From Nocardia arizonensis (GTDB lineage: Bacteria; Actinomycetota; Actinomycetes; Mycobacteriales; Mycobacteriaceae), in assembly GCF_001310275.1 (NCBI RefSeq), contig NZ_LGYZ01000048.1:1-64000 (forward strand): a DNA stretch of 64,000 nucleotides, read 5' to 3'. The notes beneath the pieces were generated by a model, which saw only the letters and a list, made by a program, of their open reading frames with translations, was not told the origin of the DNA and did no database searches. Made by a program: the position numbers and the translations under genes. Position 1 is the stretch's first letter; each line of letters starts with the position of its first letter. Positions 41,447 through 50,667 of the stretch are shown piece by piece.

Positions 41447-42287
41447 TGTGCAGCGCCTTCTCGCGGCGGGTCGCGACCTTCGCCCCGGATTCGTGGCGGG
41501 CCATCCGGCGTAACACGGTGGGCGCGATCAGCAGCCCGACCACTGCCCAAACTCCCAGGACGGCGGCGGTTTCCGGATGTCGCCACGAGTGGTCGATCTC
41601 GATCGTCGCCGTATCGGCGGGTAGCAGTGCCGAGCGCATGCCGAGTCCGACCCAATACATCGGGAACACCTGGGCCACGTCCTGCAACCAGCCGGGCAGT
41701 GCGGTGATCGGGTAGTAGATCCCTGAAATTCCCACGAGTCCCATCAGGGGCATGGTCAGGAAGAAGGTTGCGCGGGGGCCTTCGAGGATTGCGCCGAGGA
41801 CTGCGCCCAGCGGTAGCACCGCGAGCAGTCCGAGAGCGATCACCCATGTGAAGGTCAGCCAGTGCCCAACGGTGTCGATCGACATCCCGCCGACGATCCA
41901 CGCGCCCACGACCAGCAGTAACACCACCTGAACCAGCACCTGACCCGCACTCAGGCCGATCTTGCCGATGAAGAAGCCCACCATGCCGTTGGGTGTCACC
42001 TTGGCGCGCAGCAAGGTACCGTCCTCGCGGTCCAGGACCAAGTAGTTCGCGATCCCGTACAAACCGTTGAACACGATCATGCTGCCCAGCACGCCTGGCA
42101 ACGCCAACGCGCCGAGCTTCAGCCCGGTCTGGTGGAACGACCCGTCGCGCATGAAGAACAACGCGATCAGAATTAGGACCGGGAATAAGAGCAGATTTAT
42201 CAAATCTGTTGCGTTGGTGAATGATTGACGCAACTCGATCCAAGCGCGGGCCACGCCGGCCCGTATCGCGACAATGGTTGGATTCAT
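41436..42287 (-). CDS. ABC-2 type exporter permease
   Basis: A 283-residue membrane protein with six hydrophobic spans. Examples are LINLLLFPVLILIALFFM, VLGSMIVFNGLYGIANYLVL, VLVQVVLLLVVGAWIVGGM, VIALGLLAVLPLGAVLGAIL, FFLTMPLMGLVGISGIYYPI and AAVLGVWAVVGLLIAPTVL. The LDREDGTLLRAKVTPNG loop after span 2 is typical of ABC-2 permeases. It overlaps the ATPase gene by 4 bases (ATGA). It probably exports a drug, lipid or small peptide; the substrate is unknown. Confidence 0.9.
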   Translation of the reverse strand: MNPTIVAIRAGVARAWIELRQSFTNATDLINLLLFPVLILIALFFMRDGSFHQTGLKLGALALPGVLGSMIVFNGLYGIANYLVLDREDGTLLRAKVTPNGMVGFFIGKIGLSAGQVLVQVVLLLVVGAWIVGGMSIDTVGHWLTFTWVIALGLLAVLPLGAVLGAILEGPRATFFLTMPLMGLVGISGIYYPITALPGWLQDVAQVFPMYWVGLGMRSALLPADTATIEIDHSWRHPETAAVLGVWAVVGLLIAPTVLRRMARHESGAKVATRREKALHSAY

Positions 42288-43213
42288 AGGGTGATCTCCT
42301 CCAGCGTGTGCACCTCGACCTCACTACGGCCGGACTCGTACCGGCGAACCAGCGTCATGTACGTCTCTTCCAGCGAAGCCCGTCGCACCTCCAGGCCGCC
42401 GACCTGCTCACCGTGCTGCTTGAACAACTCATAGACGAACTTGGTCGACTCGGCGGTCGTGTCCACGAAACGCTGCCCGCCCACCGTCCAGCGCACCTCG
42501 GAGTCGGTGGCAACACGTCGAGACAGCTCGTCGGCCGAGCCGTCCGCGACGATACGCCCGCCGGCCAGGATGAGAATCCGATCCGCGAGCTTCTCCGCCT
42601 CGTCGAGATCGTGCGTGGTCAACAAGATGGTGGTCTGCTGTTCGTCGGCGAGCCGATGCACCAAGTCGTGGAATTCGCGCCGCGCTTCGGGATCGAAGCC
42701 CGCGGTCGGTTCATCCAGAAAGAGAATTTCGGGGCGACCGACAATTCCGATCGCCACGTCCATTCGGCGCCGCTGACCACCGGACAATGCGCTGATCTTG
42801 ACGTTCGTCTGTTCGTCGAGTCCCACCAACGCGATGAGTTCGTCTGCGTCCCAGGGGCGTTGGACATCATTGGAACTGTATGGGGCGTAAAATGAGCCCA
42901 GGTAGGAGAGCAGTTCACGGACTCTCCACTTGCCATGGTCCCGCCACGACTGCAAGACAACCCCGACACGTGACCGCCATTTCTCGTCGCCGTGCGCGGG
43001 ATCGACGCCGAGCACGGCGACCTCACCGGCCGATCGAGTCCGGAATCCCTCCAAGATTTCGATGGTGGTGGTCTTGCCCGCGCCGTTCGGCCCCAGCAGA
43101 ACCAGGACCTCCCCGCGGTGCGCCCGGAACGTCACATCGTGCAGGACATCGGTGCCGCCGTACCGCATACGTAGCTTCTCGACGCTGAGCACTATGCCCT
43201 CCCCTACTGTCAT
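42284..43213 (-). CDS. ABC exporter ATP-binding protein
   Basis: A 309-residue ATPase of the DrrA/CcmA-like exporter group. It has Walker A GPNGAGKTTTIEILEG, signature LSGGQRRRMDVAIGIV, Walker B ILFLDEPTAGFDPEARREF and the H-loop TTHDLDEAEKLADRI. The last 80 residues form the extra domain usual in exporter ATPases. GGGAGGGAACC precedes the ATG. First gene of a three-gene operon with the permease and XRE regulator. Confidence 0.93.
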   Translation of the reverse strand: MTVGEGIVLSVEKLRMRYGGTDVLHDVTFRAHRGEVLVLLGPNGAGKTTTIEILEGFRTRSAGEVAVLGVDPAHGDEKWRSRVGVVLQSWRDHGKWRVRELLSYLGSFYAPYSSNDVQRPWDADELIALVGLDEQTNVKISALSGGQRRRMDVAIGIVGRPEILFLDEPTAGFDPEARREFHDLVHRLADEQQTTILLTTHDLDEAEKLADRILILAGGRIVADGSADELSRRVATDSEVRWTVGGQRFVDTTAESTKFVYELFKQHGEQVGGLEVRRASLEETYMTLVRRYESGRSEVEVHTLEEITL

Positions 43214-43242
43214 GGTTCCCTCCCTGTCATTGCCATTAGATC

Positions 43243-43266
43243 ATATGTAGCATAACTACTACATAT
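43243..43266. promoter_or_regulatory. Operator palindrome in front of the ABC operon
   Basis: ATATGTAG and CTACATAT, perfect 8-bp arms with an 8-base spacer, lie 30 bases upstream of the ABC ATPase start. The surrounding 70 bases are strongly AT-rich, unlike the rest of the window. On the minus strand the palindrome and following sequence supply a TATGAT-like -10, so a bound repressor would cover the promoter. The small XRE protein of the same operon is the likely ligand. Confidence 0.65.
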
Positions 43267-43734
43267 CGAAATAACAATGCTCTACTACCGGCTGTCATTG
43301 ACGATCGTTCGGATCCAAACGGCAAGGGCCAAGGCAGAGGTTGTCGACAGCTCATGACACGCAATGCCCTACAGCCCTTCGTTTCCGACTCGGCCGGGCG
43401 TCCTTCGGAAGCCCGGCGAACGCCTGAGCCCCACTGCATAGAGCGCGGTTCGAAACGGCCACAGTCGGATGCCAAGGCACGAACACGTCGAACAACTCGC
43501 GGCGACCGGTCGCGTCTTTACGGCGATTACCACCGGAACCCCGGCACGCGACGTCGGTCGCGGTGACGGTCTCCTGGCGACGAAGCGCAACCCGGGCGAC
43601 ATCCGTAGTACGGCCGCCGAGATCCTGCCCGGCGCGCCGTCGGCTCCCGTGGAAACGCCCTCGTGGGGCGGAATGGGGAAATACGAATCGGGAAGTCTCG
43701 GAATTCGTTCCCTTTTCACTGTATAGCGCACCCG
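43267..43734. other. Long upstream region of the helR gene, 468 bp
   Basis: Open frames here are poor in coding character. One 85-residue plus-strand frame from 43469 faintly resembles a Phd-type antitoxin but lacks a ribosome site. A TATAGC hexamer at 43722-43727 is a possible -10 just before the rifamycin-associated element. Confidence 0.35.
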
Positions 43735-43752
43735 GGGGCTTGCGGCAAGGCC
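43735..43752 (+). promoter_or_regulatory. Rifamycin-associated element (RAE)
   Basis: GGGGCTTGCGGCAAGGCC, with the CTTG-CGG-CAAG core, matches the RAE described in front of rifamycin-inducible resistance genes in actinomycetes, as I recall it. It lies 60 bases before the predicted helR start, just after a TATAGC -10-like hexamer. Published work shows RAE mediates induction by rifamycins; here the match is by eye. Confidence 0.85.
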
Positions 43753-43811
43753 GGGGGAATGGCGCACAATCGCTGGCCGGAACCACTACCAGCGCGAACA
43801 GGGAGATGCCT

Positions 43812-46073
43812 ATGGGGCGCGAGCCATCGGCGACCGTGCCGAATCGTCGTGCCGAGGGAGGTGAGGGTCCGGTGGCGGATCAGGGGTACGAGGAGGAGTT
43901 GCGCGCCGAGCGCGACCACGTGGCCGGGCTCTACGCACGCCTCGACGCCGAGCGCGCGCGAGCGAACGAGAAATACCGTGCGGCGCTGCGCAGCCACAGC
44001 AGCAGCGCCGTCGACCGCGATGTCGAGGTGCGCACGCTGGGCCGGGAGGTCAAGCGGCTGGACGTGGCCGACAACGGACTGTGCTTCGGCCGCTTGGACG
44101 CCGTGTCGGGTCAGCGCACATATATCGGCCGGATCGGACTGTTCGACGAGGCCGACGAATTCGAACCGCTGCTGGTGGACTGGCGAGCGCCCGTCGCGCG
44201 CCCGTTCTACACCGCGACCGCGGCGAGTGCGGAGAACATGCGTCGACGCCGCCATTTCCACACCCGAGGACGCACGGTGGTCGATTTCACCGACGAGGTG
44301 TTCGGCCGTCCCGGCGCCGGCGAGCGCGGGGACGCGGCCCTGCTCGCCGCCATCGACGCGCCCCGCGGCGCGGGCATGCGCGACATCGTGGCGACGATCC
44401 AGGCCGAACAGGACGAGATCATCCGGCTCGAGCACCCCGGCGTGCTGGTGATCGAGGGCGGACCCGGTACCGGCAAGACCGTCGTGGCGTTGCACCGGGT
44501 CGCCTACCTGCTCTACACCCAGCGCGAACGCATGGAGCGCCACGGCGTGCTGGTGGTCGGGCCCAATCCGGCATTCCTGCGTCACATCGGTCGGGTGTTG
44601 CCGTCGCTGGGCGAGTCCACCGTGGTGTTCATGACCACCGGCGATTTCGTGCCCGGACTGCACGTCACCGCCGAGGACGCCCCGCGCGCCACGCGGATCA
44701 AGGGTTCGCTCGCCATCCTCGACGTGCTCGCCGCTGCCATCGCCGATCGCCAACGGCTGCCGGAATCGACGATCTCGATCGAACTGGCCGATGTCACGGT
44801 GCGGATCGACGCCGAGACCGCCGAATGGGCCAGGGAGGAGGCGCGAGCGAGCGGACAGCCACACAACGAGGCACGCGCGGTCTTCACCGATATCGTCACC
44901 TACGTGCTCACCGAGCGGGCCATCGCACGGATCGGACGCGGCTGGCTGACCCGCGACGACCGCGAGGCATGGGAGCAGTTGCGCGGCGATCTGTCAGCCG
45001 AACTCGCGGACCATCGCGACTTCACCGCCGCACTCGACCGACTCTGGCCGATCCTCACACCCCAGACCCTGTTGGCCGAGCTCTACACCTCTCCCGAGAG
45101 ACTGCGCGCGGCCGGAGCCGATCCGGCGCTGGCGCGGGCCGACGGCGCGGCGTGGACGGTATCGGATGTGCCGCTGCTGGACGAACTCGTGGATCTGCTC
45201 GGACGCGCACCGGGACAGGACGATTCGGCCGAACAGGCGCGTGCGGCCGAGGCCGCGTACGCGGCGGGCGTACTCGACCTCATGGTCGACCGCGCGGACC
45301 TCATGGACGACGAGGATCACCTACTGGCCACCGATCTGCTCTACGCCGAGGATCTGGCCGAACGCTTCCTCGAGCGCGACACCCGCGAACTCGCCGAACG
45401 CGCTGCGGCCGACCGGGATTGGACATACCGCCACATCGTGGTCGACGAGGCGCAGGAGCTGTCCGAGATGGACTGGCGGGTGCTCATGCGGCGCTGCCCG
45501 GGTCGCTCCTTCACGGTGGTCGGCGATCTGGCCCAACGGCGGTCGGCGGCCGGGCCCCGATCGTGGGAGCAGGTCATGCGGCCGTATGTGCCCGGTCGCT
45601 GGGTCTACCGGTCGCTGAGCGTGAACTACCGCACCCCCGCGGAGATCATGGCCGTCGCGGCCTCGGTGCTCGCCGAATTCGCCCCCGAGGTCGAAGCGCC
45701 GGAATCGGTGCGCGCCTGCGGTGTACCGCCCTGGTCACGACAGGTCGATGCGAACGAAATCTCCTCCGCCATAGCGGATTTCGTGCGTGAGGAAGCCGAC
45801 CGTGCGGGGACCAGCGTCGTCATCGGACCGCCCGATGTCCCGGGTGCGGTGGCCGCCTCCGAGACCAAGGGTCTCGAATACGATGCGGTCCTGGTGGTGG
45901 AACCGGAACGGATACTGGCCGACGGTCCGCGCGGTGCGGCCCAACTCTACGTCGCGCTCACCCGCGCCACCCAGCGTCTCGGTGTGCTGCACCGGGAGCC
46001 GCTACCGCCCGCCCTCGCCGGGCTCGCCGCGACGCCCGAGCCCGCCGGTCCCGGCAGCCGAGGTGTGGGATGA
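43812..46073 (+). CDS. helR: HelR: HelD-like RNA polymerase-associated helicase, rifamycin resistance
   Basis: About 753 residues, UvrD/Rep-like superfamily 1. The N-terminal coiled coil (YEEELRAERDHVAGLYARLDAERARANE) enters the RNA polymerase secondary channel in HelD. The split helicase domains show Walker A EGGPGTGKTVVALHR (about 213), VVDEAQELSEMDWR (DEAQ box), GDLAQRR, SVNYRTPAEIM, and ASETKGLEYDAVLVV with YVALTRATQRL. HelR in Streptomyces displaces rifamycin from RNA polymerase; the RAE upstream supports that role here. The ATG at 43812 has AGGGAG 6 bases before it; an in-frame ATG at 43806 is too close. Monocistronic. Confidence 0.9.
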   Translation: MGREPSATVPNRRAEGGEGPVADQGYEEELRAERDHVAGLYARLDAERARANEKYRAALRSHSSSAVDRDVEVRTLGREVKRLDVADNGLCFGRLDAVSGQRTYIGRIGLFDEADEFEPLLVDWRAPVARPFYTATAASAENMRRRRHFHTRGRTVVDFTDEVFGRPGAGERGDAALLAAIDAPRGAGMRDIVATIQAEQDEIIRLEHPGVLVIEGGPGTGKTVVALHRVAYLLYTQRERMERHGVLVVGPNPAFLRHIGRVLPSLGESTVVFMTTGDFVPGLHVTAEDAPRATRIKGSLAILDVLAAAIADRQRLPESTISIELADVTVRIDAETAEWAREEARASGQPHNEARAVFTDIVTYVLTERAIARIGRGWLTRDDREAWEQLRGDLSAELADHRDFTAALDRLWPILTPQTLLAELYTSPERLRAAGADPALARADGAAWTVSDVPLLDELVDLLGRAPGQDDSAEQARAAEAAYAAGVLDLMVDRADLMDDEDHLLATDLLYAEDLAERFLERDTRELAERAAADRDWTYRHIVVDEAQELSEMDWRVLMRRCPGRSFTVVGDLAQRRSAAGPRSWEQVMRPYVPGRWVYRSLSVNYRTPAEIMAVAASVLAEFAPEVEAPESVRACGVPPWSRQVDANEISSAIADFVREEADRAGTSVVIGPPDVPGAVAASETKGLEYDAVLVVEPERILADGPRGAAQLYVALTRATQRLGVLHREPLPPALAGLAATPEPAGPGSRGVG

Positions 46074-46149
46074 GCCCGGCAGGCGCGGGAGCGCAGGCAC
46101 TCGCTTCTCCGGCACGACCGCGTGTGCCTCGCGACGGCCGGGACCTCGG

Positions 46150-47034
46150 CTAATCCCGCAACAGGGAGATGGCCGGGGCGAAGGTTTCCATGCTGGTCTC
46201 GAGAACGGTGATGTAGGTGAAGCCGTACCGGGCGCGCAGGTCGCGGACGCGGTCGGCGATCTCCTCGGGTCCGCCGACGAGCAGGATGGGCAGTTTGTCG
46301 GCGTGGTCGCGCAGATCCGGCGGCAACAGCGGGGCGAAGTCGGCGGTGAAGGCCGCGAGTTCGTCGTGCGGGACCACGCGCTGGATCAGCAGGTTGAATT
46401 CGACCTCGTCGGCACGGGGGCCGAGTTTGCCACGTGCGAAGGCCACGCGCTCGGACATGCCGTCGGCGTCGGCGAGCTGTAGTGCGCCGTCGGCGCCGGT
46501 CGCCGCTCCGGTGAAGGCGACGATATCGGCATGTTCGGCCGCCACCGACAGCAGGCGATCGCCCCATCCCGCTACCAGGAGCGGCGGAGTGGGGCGCTGG
46601 ACGGGTTGGGGTCGGTGGTCGGGGTCGGCGAGGAGTCCCTTCAGGGTGGCGATGGTTTCCTCGACCCGCGCCACGCGACGTCCGCCGCTCTCGAACGGGA
46701 TGCCCGCGGCCTCGAACTCCGTCTTCACGTAGCCCGCCCCGAGGCCCAATTCGATACGGCCATCGGTGAATTGGTCGGCGGTCGCGACCTCTCGGGCGAG
46801 CAGGACCGGATTGTAGAACGGGGTGTTCAGCACGAAGGTGTTGAGGCGAACCCGCTCGGTGGCCTCGGCCCCGAGGATCAGCGCCGGGAACGGCGCGGGC
46901 ATACCGAGATGGTCGGCGACGCCGATGACGTCGAAACCGAGTTCCTCTGCCCTGCGGCACTTCTCGACCCATTCACCGCGGGATTTGGGGACCACCATAT
47001 TGACGCCGAAACGAAACACACGCTGTGCAGTCAC
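46150..47034 (-). CDS. LLM-class F420-dependent oxidoreductase
   Basis: A 294-residue luciferase-like monooxygenase family protein, TIM-barrel, likely using F420H2. Blocks seen are FRFGVNMVVPKSRGEWVEKCRRAEELGFDVIGVADHLG, VRLNTFVLNTPFYNPVLLAREVATADQFTDGRIELGLGAGY (family signature), and PPLLVAGWGDRLLSVAAEHADIV. This is the Rv2161c/TIGR03621-like set common in mycobacteria and Nocardia. GTG start. It lies downstream of the SDR gene on the same strand (127-bp gap). Confidence 0.9.
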   Translation of the reverse strand: MTAQRVFRFGVNMVVPKSRGEWVEKCRRAEELGFDVIGVADHLGMPAPFPALILGAEATERVRLNTFVLNTPFYNPVLLAREVATADQFTDGRIELGLGAGYVKTEFEAAGIPFESGGRRVARVEETIATLKGLLADPDHRPQPVQRPTPPLLVAGWGDRLLSVAAEHADIVAFTGAATGADGALQLADADGMSERVAFARGKLGPRADEVEFNLLIQRVVPHDELAAFTADFAPLLPPDLRDHADKLPILLVGGPEEIADRVRDLRARYGFTYITVLETSMETFAPAISLLRD

Positions 47035-47161
47035 GTTACTTGTCTACCCAACCGCTCGCGTGGGCGCCACCCGACGCGCGATCGGCGCGACGCGATTGTG
47101 TGACCGTCACCGCGAAGACCCGCACGGCCGGATGTGGTGTGCGCACGGGCTCAATGACCCG

Positions 47162-48232
47162 CTACCGCAACGTCTTCGACGCGCCGACCCGCTTCCGGTT
47201 GCGCGGTGCGGGCACGACGCCGTGTTCGATGAGACTCTCGGCGGTGTCGAGAATGGACTCCTCGAGCGGGCGCATGGTCCAGCCCAGTTCACGCTTTGCC
47301 TTGTCGGCACTGACGGATTCGGCGCGGCCGAGAGTCGGCACCACCAGCCGCAGTCCACGGTCGGTGAGGGCGACCGCGCGGATCAGCCAGTCCGGCAGCA
47401 CCCGGGTCGTGACCCGGAACCCGCGCCGGTTGTATTCGGCCGCCAGTGTCCGCGCCATCTCGCCCATCCACACCGGCGAACCCGCGCAGATGTAGCGGTT
47501 GCCCGCCGCGGCCGGGGTCTCCATCGCCAGGCGGTGGGCCACGGCCAGGTCGCGGACATCCACCGGCGCCCACGCGGTGCGCGGTGATCCGGGGGCGTCG
47601 CGGACCAGCAGGCGGCGGATGGGTTCGTGCGAGGTGCTGGTGACCGTGGCGGACTGGACGGGGCCGAGCACCATACCCGGATTGACCACGGCCAGTTCCA
47701 GGCTCTGCCCCTCGGGCAGGTTCTCGGCGAACTTCCACGCGGCGCGTTCGGCGAGGGTCTTGCTCTTCTGATACGGCGCGATCCGGTCGACCACCGACCA
47801 ATCCGCTTCGGTGCGGACGTCGTCGACATCGTGGCCGTAGGCGATGGCGGCCACCGACGAGGTCAGCACCACTCGGGTGACGCCCGGGTCGGCGGCCGCG
47901 GCGCGCAGCACGCGCAGGGTGCCCTCGACCGCGGGGGTGATGAGTTCGTTCTCGTCGGCGGGCAGGGCGGCGGGGAACGGCGAGGCCACGTGCATGACGT
48001 ACGCGCAGCCGGCGACGGCCTCGGCCCAGCCCGCGTCGCGCTCCAGATCGGCGGCGACGAAATCCAGTTCGGCGTCGAGGCGACGGGCCAGTGCCGTCAG
48101 ATGCGCCCTGCTTTCGGTTCTGCCGAGGTCGCGAACGGTGGCGCGCACGGCGTAACCGTGTTCGAGCAGTTCGGCGATGCAGTGGCCCGCGACGAATCCC
48201 GTTGCGCCGGTGACGAGTACTCGTGTGCTCAT
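47162..48232 (-). CDS. Extended SDR (dihydroflavonol reductase-like)
   Basis: A 356-residue NAD(P)-dependent extended short-chain dehydrogenase. The Rossmann glycine motif is in VLVTGATGFVAGHC. HVASPFP marks the cofactor edge, the serine is in VLTSSVAAIAYG and the catalytic pair in APYQKSK (YxxxK). The acceptor is probably an aldehyde or ketone. The ATG at 48232 starts the MSTRVLVTG motif. It is divergent from a TetR gene and shares with it a perfect 10-bp-arm palindrome, so it is the probable repressor target. Confidence 0.9.
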   Translation of the reverse strand: MSTRVLVTGATGFVAGHCIAELLEHGYAVRATVRDLGRTESRAHLTALARRLDAELDFVAADLERDAGWAEAVAGCAYVMHVASPFPAALPADENELITPAVEGTLRVLRAAAADPGVTRVVLTSSVAAIAYGHDVDDVRTEADWSVVDRIAPYQKSKTLAERAAWKFAENLPEGQSLELAVVNPGMVLGPVQSATVTSTSHEPIRRLLVRDAPGSPRTAWAPVDVRDLAVAHRLAMETPAAAGNRYICAGSPVWMGEMARTLAAEYNRRGFRVTTRVLPDWLIRAVALTDRGLRLVVPTLGRAESVSADKAKRELGWTMRPLEESILDTAESLIEHGVVPAPRNRKRVGASKTLR

Positions 48233-48283
48233 ATGCCTACTCGTTTCGTGTCGAAGGTGCGACACTCGATTTGAGCTTCGCTC

Positions 48284-48312
48284 AGATAATCTAAGCATCG
48301 CATAGATTATCT
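48284..48312. promoter_or_regulatory. TetR operator, perfect 10-bp arms
   Basis: AGATAATCTA and TAGATTATCT are separated by nine bases, midway between the divergent SDR (48232) and TetR (48354) starts. It is AT-rich in a GC-rich setting and overlaps the region where -10 boxes for both directions would lie. This is very likely the autoregulatory site. Confidence 0.8.
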
Positions 48313-48353
48313 GTCCAGCGTGCTGCCTGCGGCCGACGGTCGCATACGCTCGG

Positions 48354-48974
48354 ATGGTGAAGCGCACGACCTACCACCACGGCGCCCTGCGCGACGCATT
48401 GCTCGACGCGTGCCTGCGCCTGATCGAATCGGAGGGCATCGCCGCGGTCAGCCTGCGGCGGGTAGCCCGCGAGGCAGGGGTCAGCACCGGCGCGCCCTAC
48501 CACCACTTCGCCGACCGCGCCGCCCTGCTCGCGGCGCTGTCCACCCAGGGTTTCCAACTGCTGACCACCGAACTGGCCGCGGCCAGGGACGCCACCGCCG
48601 CGACGCCGATGGACACCCTCGCGGCCATGGCCGCGGCCTATGTGCGCTTCGCCCGCGAACACAGCGGCCACTTCCGTCTGATGTTCCGCCCGGAACTGTC
48701 CCAACCGGAGAAGCACGCGGACACCGTCGTGGCGGGCGACGCCGCCTTCGCCATCCTCGCCGACGCCATCGCGGATTCGGTGGCCGCGGGATTGCTGCCC
48801 GCCGACAAGGCCGAAATCCTCGGCGTGACCTGGTGGAGTATCGGCCACGGTGTGGCCGCGCTGTGGCTGGACGGGCAGCTCGACAAACGCAGCGCCCAGC
48901 TCGGCACGACCACCCCGGAACTGGTCGACGACATCATGGGCACCCTCAAGGAGCTCATCGGCCCCGGTCGCTGA
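48354..48974 (+). CDS. TetR-family regulator (WHG-domain type)
   Basis: A 206-residue repressor. The helix-turn-helix is LRDALLDACLRLIESEGIAAVSLRRVAREAGVSTGAPYHHFADRAALLAAL (about 12-62). The C-terminal part (TWWSIGHGVAALWLDGQL) belongs to the WHG-type TetR C-terminal domain. ATG at 48354 or GTG one codon later; there is no ribosome site, which fits a leaderless message. The target is the palindrome 42-70 bases upstream, controlling itself and the SDR gene. Confidence 0.9.
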   Translation: MVKRTTYHHGALRDALLDACLRLIESEGIAAVSLRRVAREAGVSTGAPYHHFADRAALLAALSTQGFQLLTTELAAARDATAATPMDTLAAMAAAYVRFAREHSGHFRLMFRPELSQPEKHADTVVAGDAAFAILADAIADSVAAGLLPADKAEILGVTWWSIGHGVAALWLDGQLDKRSAQLGTTTPELVDDIMGTLKELIGPGR

Positions 48975-49068
48975 CGCGTGGCGCGAGGTCGTCGCGCCGA
49001 CGGCGACCTACAGTGGATGCCGGACAGTTGCTTCCGCTCGCGTGACACATTCGAAAGGAGCGACCGCT

Positions 49069-49380
49069 ATGACCGCACCGCTGAATCCGGTCGTCGAACA
49101 GTTCGTGACCGCGCTCAACGAGCACGACCGAGACCGCTTCTACGGTCTGCTCACCGATGACGCGACCATGTCCGATGACGGCGTGGAACGCAATCTCGCC
49201 CAGTGGACCGACTCGGAGGTCTTCGACAGCAACGGGCGCATGAGCATCGATTCCGTCGACGACGGCGGCACCGCCTTCGTCGCCGACTACACCAATTCGC
49301 GTTGGGGCTCGATGCGCACCAATTGGCGTTTCATGGTGCATGACGGCAAGATCAGCCGGTTCGAGACCGGGCAAGCCTGA
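49069..49380 (+). CDS. NTF2/SnoaL-like protein (103 aa)
   Basis: A short NTF2-like fold protein: NPVVEQFVTALNEHDRDRFYGLLTDDATMSDDGVERN is the usual opening helix-turn with D-D-A-T, and SRWGSMRTNWRFMVHDGKISRFETGQ the closing sheet. Function unknown; such proteins are small isomerases or ligand binders. GAAAGGAG precedes the ATG. It follows the TetR gene by 94 bases and may be co-transcribed with it. Confidence 0.85.
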   Translation: MTAPLNPVVEQFVTALNEHDRDRFYGLLTDDATMSDDGVERNLAQWTDSEVFDSNGRMSIDSVDDGGTAFVADYTNSRWGSMRTNWRFMVHDGKISRFETGQA

Positions 49381-49421
49381 ATTTCCTTGCCGCCCGTCTG
49401 CGGGCTTGGCACGCTGGAGAG

Positions 49422-50564
49422 GTGTTCGACGCGCCCCGCTACGGGACGGGCTCCCTGTCCGATGTGATCCCCTCCGTCCTGGCGTGTCTCGGGGTGCCGG
49501 GCGAAGTGGACCGTCTCGGTCTCGGCCTCACCGCGCGACGGGTGTGTGTGCTGCTGGTCGACGGTCTCGGCGCCGAGGCGCTCACCGCGGGAGCGCAGGC
49601 CGCCCCATTCCTCACCGGACTCGCGCCGCGCACGATCACGGCCGGATTCCCGAGTACCACCGCCACGAGCCTCAGTTCCCTCGGCGTCGGCGTGCCGCCG
49701 GGACAGCACGGCATCGTCGGCTACCTGATCCAGGTGCCAGGCCAGGACCGGCTGGTGAACACCCTGCGCTGGCGTCTACACGGCGAGGGTCCGTCGGTGG
49801 ATCTGCTGCGCGAACTCGTTCCGGAGCGATTCCAATCCACCGCAACGGCTTTCGAGCGCGCCGCGGCCGACGGGATCGCCGTCAGCCAGGTCGCGCCCTC
49901 CTATCAGGCAGGTTCGGGACTGACCCGGGCCGTGCTGCGCGGCTGCGAGTTCCGCCCGAGTCTGTCGGTGGGCGATCTGGTCGACGGAGTGGTCACCGCC
50001 CTGCGTGCGGGTAACCGCTCACTCGTCTACGCCTACCACGGCGACCTGGACACCACCGGGCACGTGCGCGGCCCCTCCTCGGACGCCTGGATGCTCGAGC
50101 TCGAACACGTCGACCGGCTCGCCGCCACGATCGCCGCCCACCTACCCCCGGACGCGGCGCTGTTGGTCACCGCCGATCACGGCATGGTCGAACTGACCGA
50201 GGCGGTCGACTACGACCACCTCGACACCCTGCGTGAGGGTGTGACACATCTCGGCGGCGAACCGCGGGCCCGCCATGTCTACACCGCCGACGGCGCGCAC
50301 ACCGACGTCGCGGCGGCCTGGCGCGCCGTGCTCGGCGCGGATTTCGAGGTGGCGTCGCGGACCGAGGCCATCGCCCGCGGTTGGTTCGGCCCGGTCGTGA
50401 CCCCGGAGATCGCACACCGCATCGGTGATCTGGTGGTGGCCGCGGGCGGGTCGCGCGGTGTCGTGCGTACCGGAATCGAACCGCTGCAATCGGCCATGGT
50501 CGGGCATCACGGCTCGCTGACCACCGCCGAACTCGACGTGCCGCTGCGCGCCTACCTGTCCTGA
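49422..50564 (+). CDS. Alkaline phosphatase superfamily / nucleotide pyrophosphatase-like protein
   Basis: A 380-residue metal-dependent phosphodiesterase fold. Metal ligands are in VCVLLVDGLGAEAL (Asp), the nucleophile in FPSTTATSLSSLGVG (Thr), and later sites in YHGDLDTTGH and LLVTADHGMVEL. This is the type I phosphodiesterase/NPP arrangement. There is no signal peptide, so it is cytosolic. The substrate could be a nucleotide or sugar-nucleotide. GTG start at 49422 with GGAGAGG upstream. Confidence 0.9.
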   Translation: MFDAPRYGTGSLSDVIPSVLACLGVPGEVDRLGLGLTARRVCVLLVDGLGAEALTAGAQAAPFLTGLAPRTITAGFPSTTATSLSSLGVGVPPGQHGIVGYLIQVPGQDRLVNTLRWRLHGEGPSVDLLRELVPERFQSTATAFERAAADGIAVSQVAPSYQAGSGLTRAVLRGCEFRPSLSVGDLVDGVVTALRAGNRSLVYAYHGDLDTTGHVRGPSSDAWMLELEHVDRLAATIAAHLPPDAALLVTADHGMVELTEAVDYDHLDTLREGVTHLGGEPRARHVYTADGAHTDVAAAWRAVLGADFEVASRTEAIARGWFGPVVTPEIAHRIGDLVVAAGGSRGVVRTGIEPLQSAMVGHHGSLTTAELDVPLRAYLS

Positions 50565-50667
50565 GAACGCACGGGCGACCTCGTGTGCGGACCGGGCGCG
50601 TCGCGCCCTACGCTCGTGTCGGCGCATCGGCCCACATGATGCCGCCCGGAACGAACAGGAGCGCGGG

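Noticed and set aside
43469..43726. 85-residue plus-strand frame faintly like a Phd antitoxin
   Set aside because: No ribosome site, no toxin partner, and similarity too weak to support a call. It lies in the helR upstream region.
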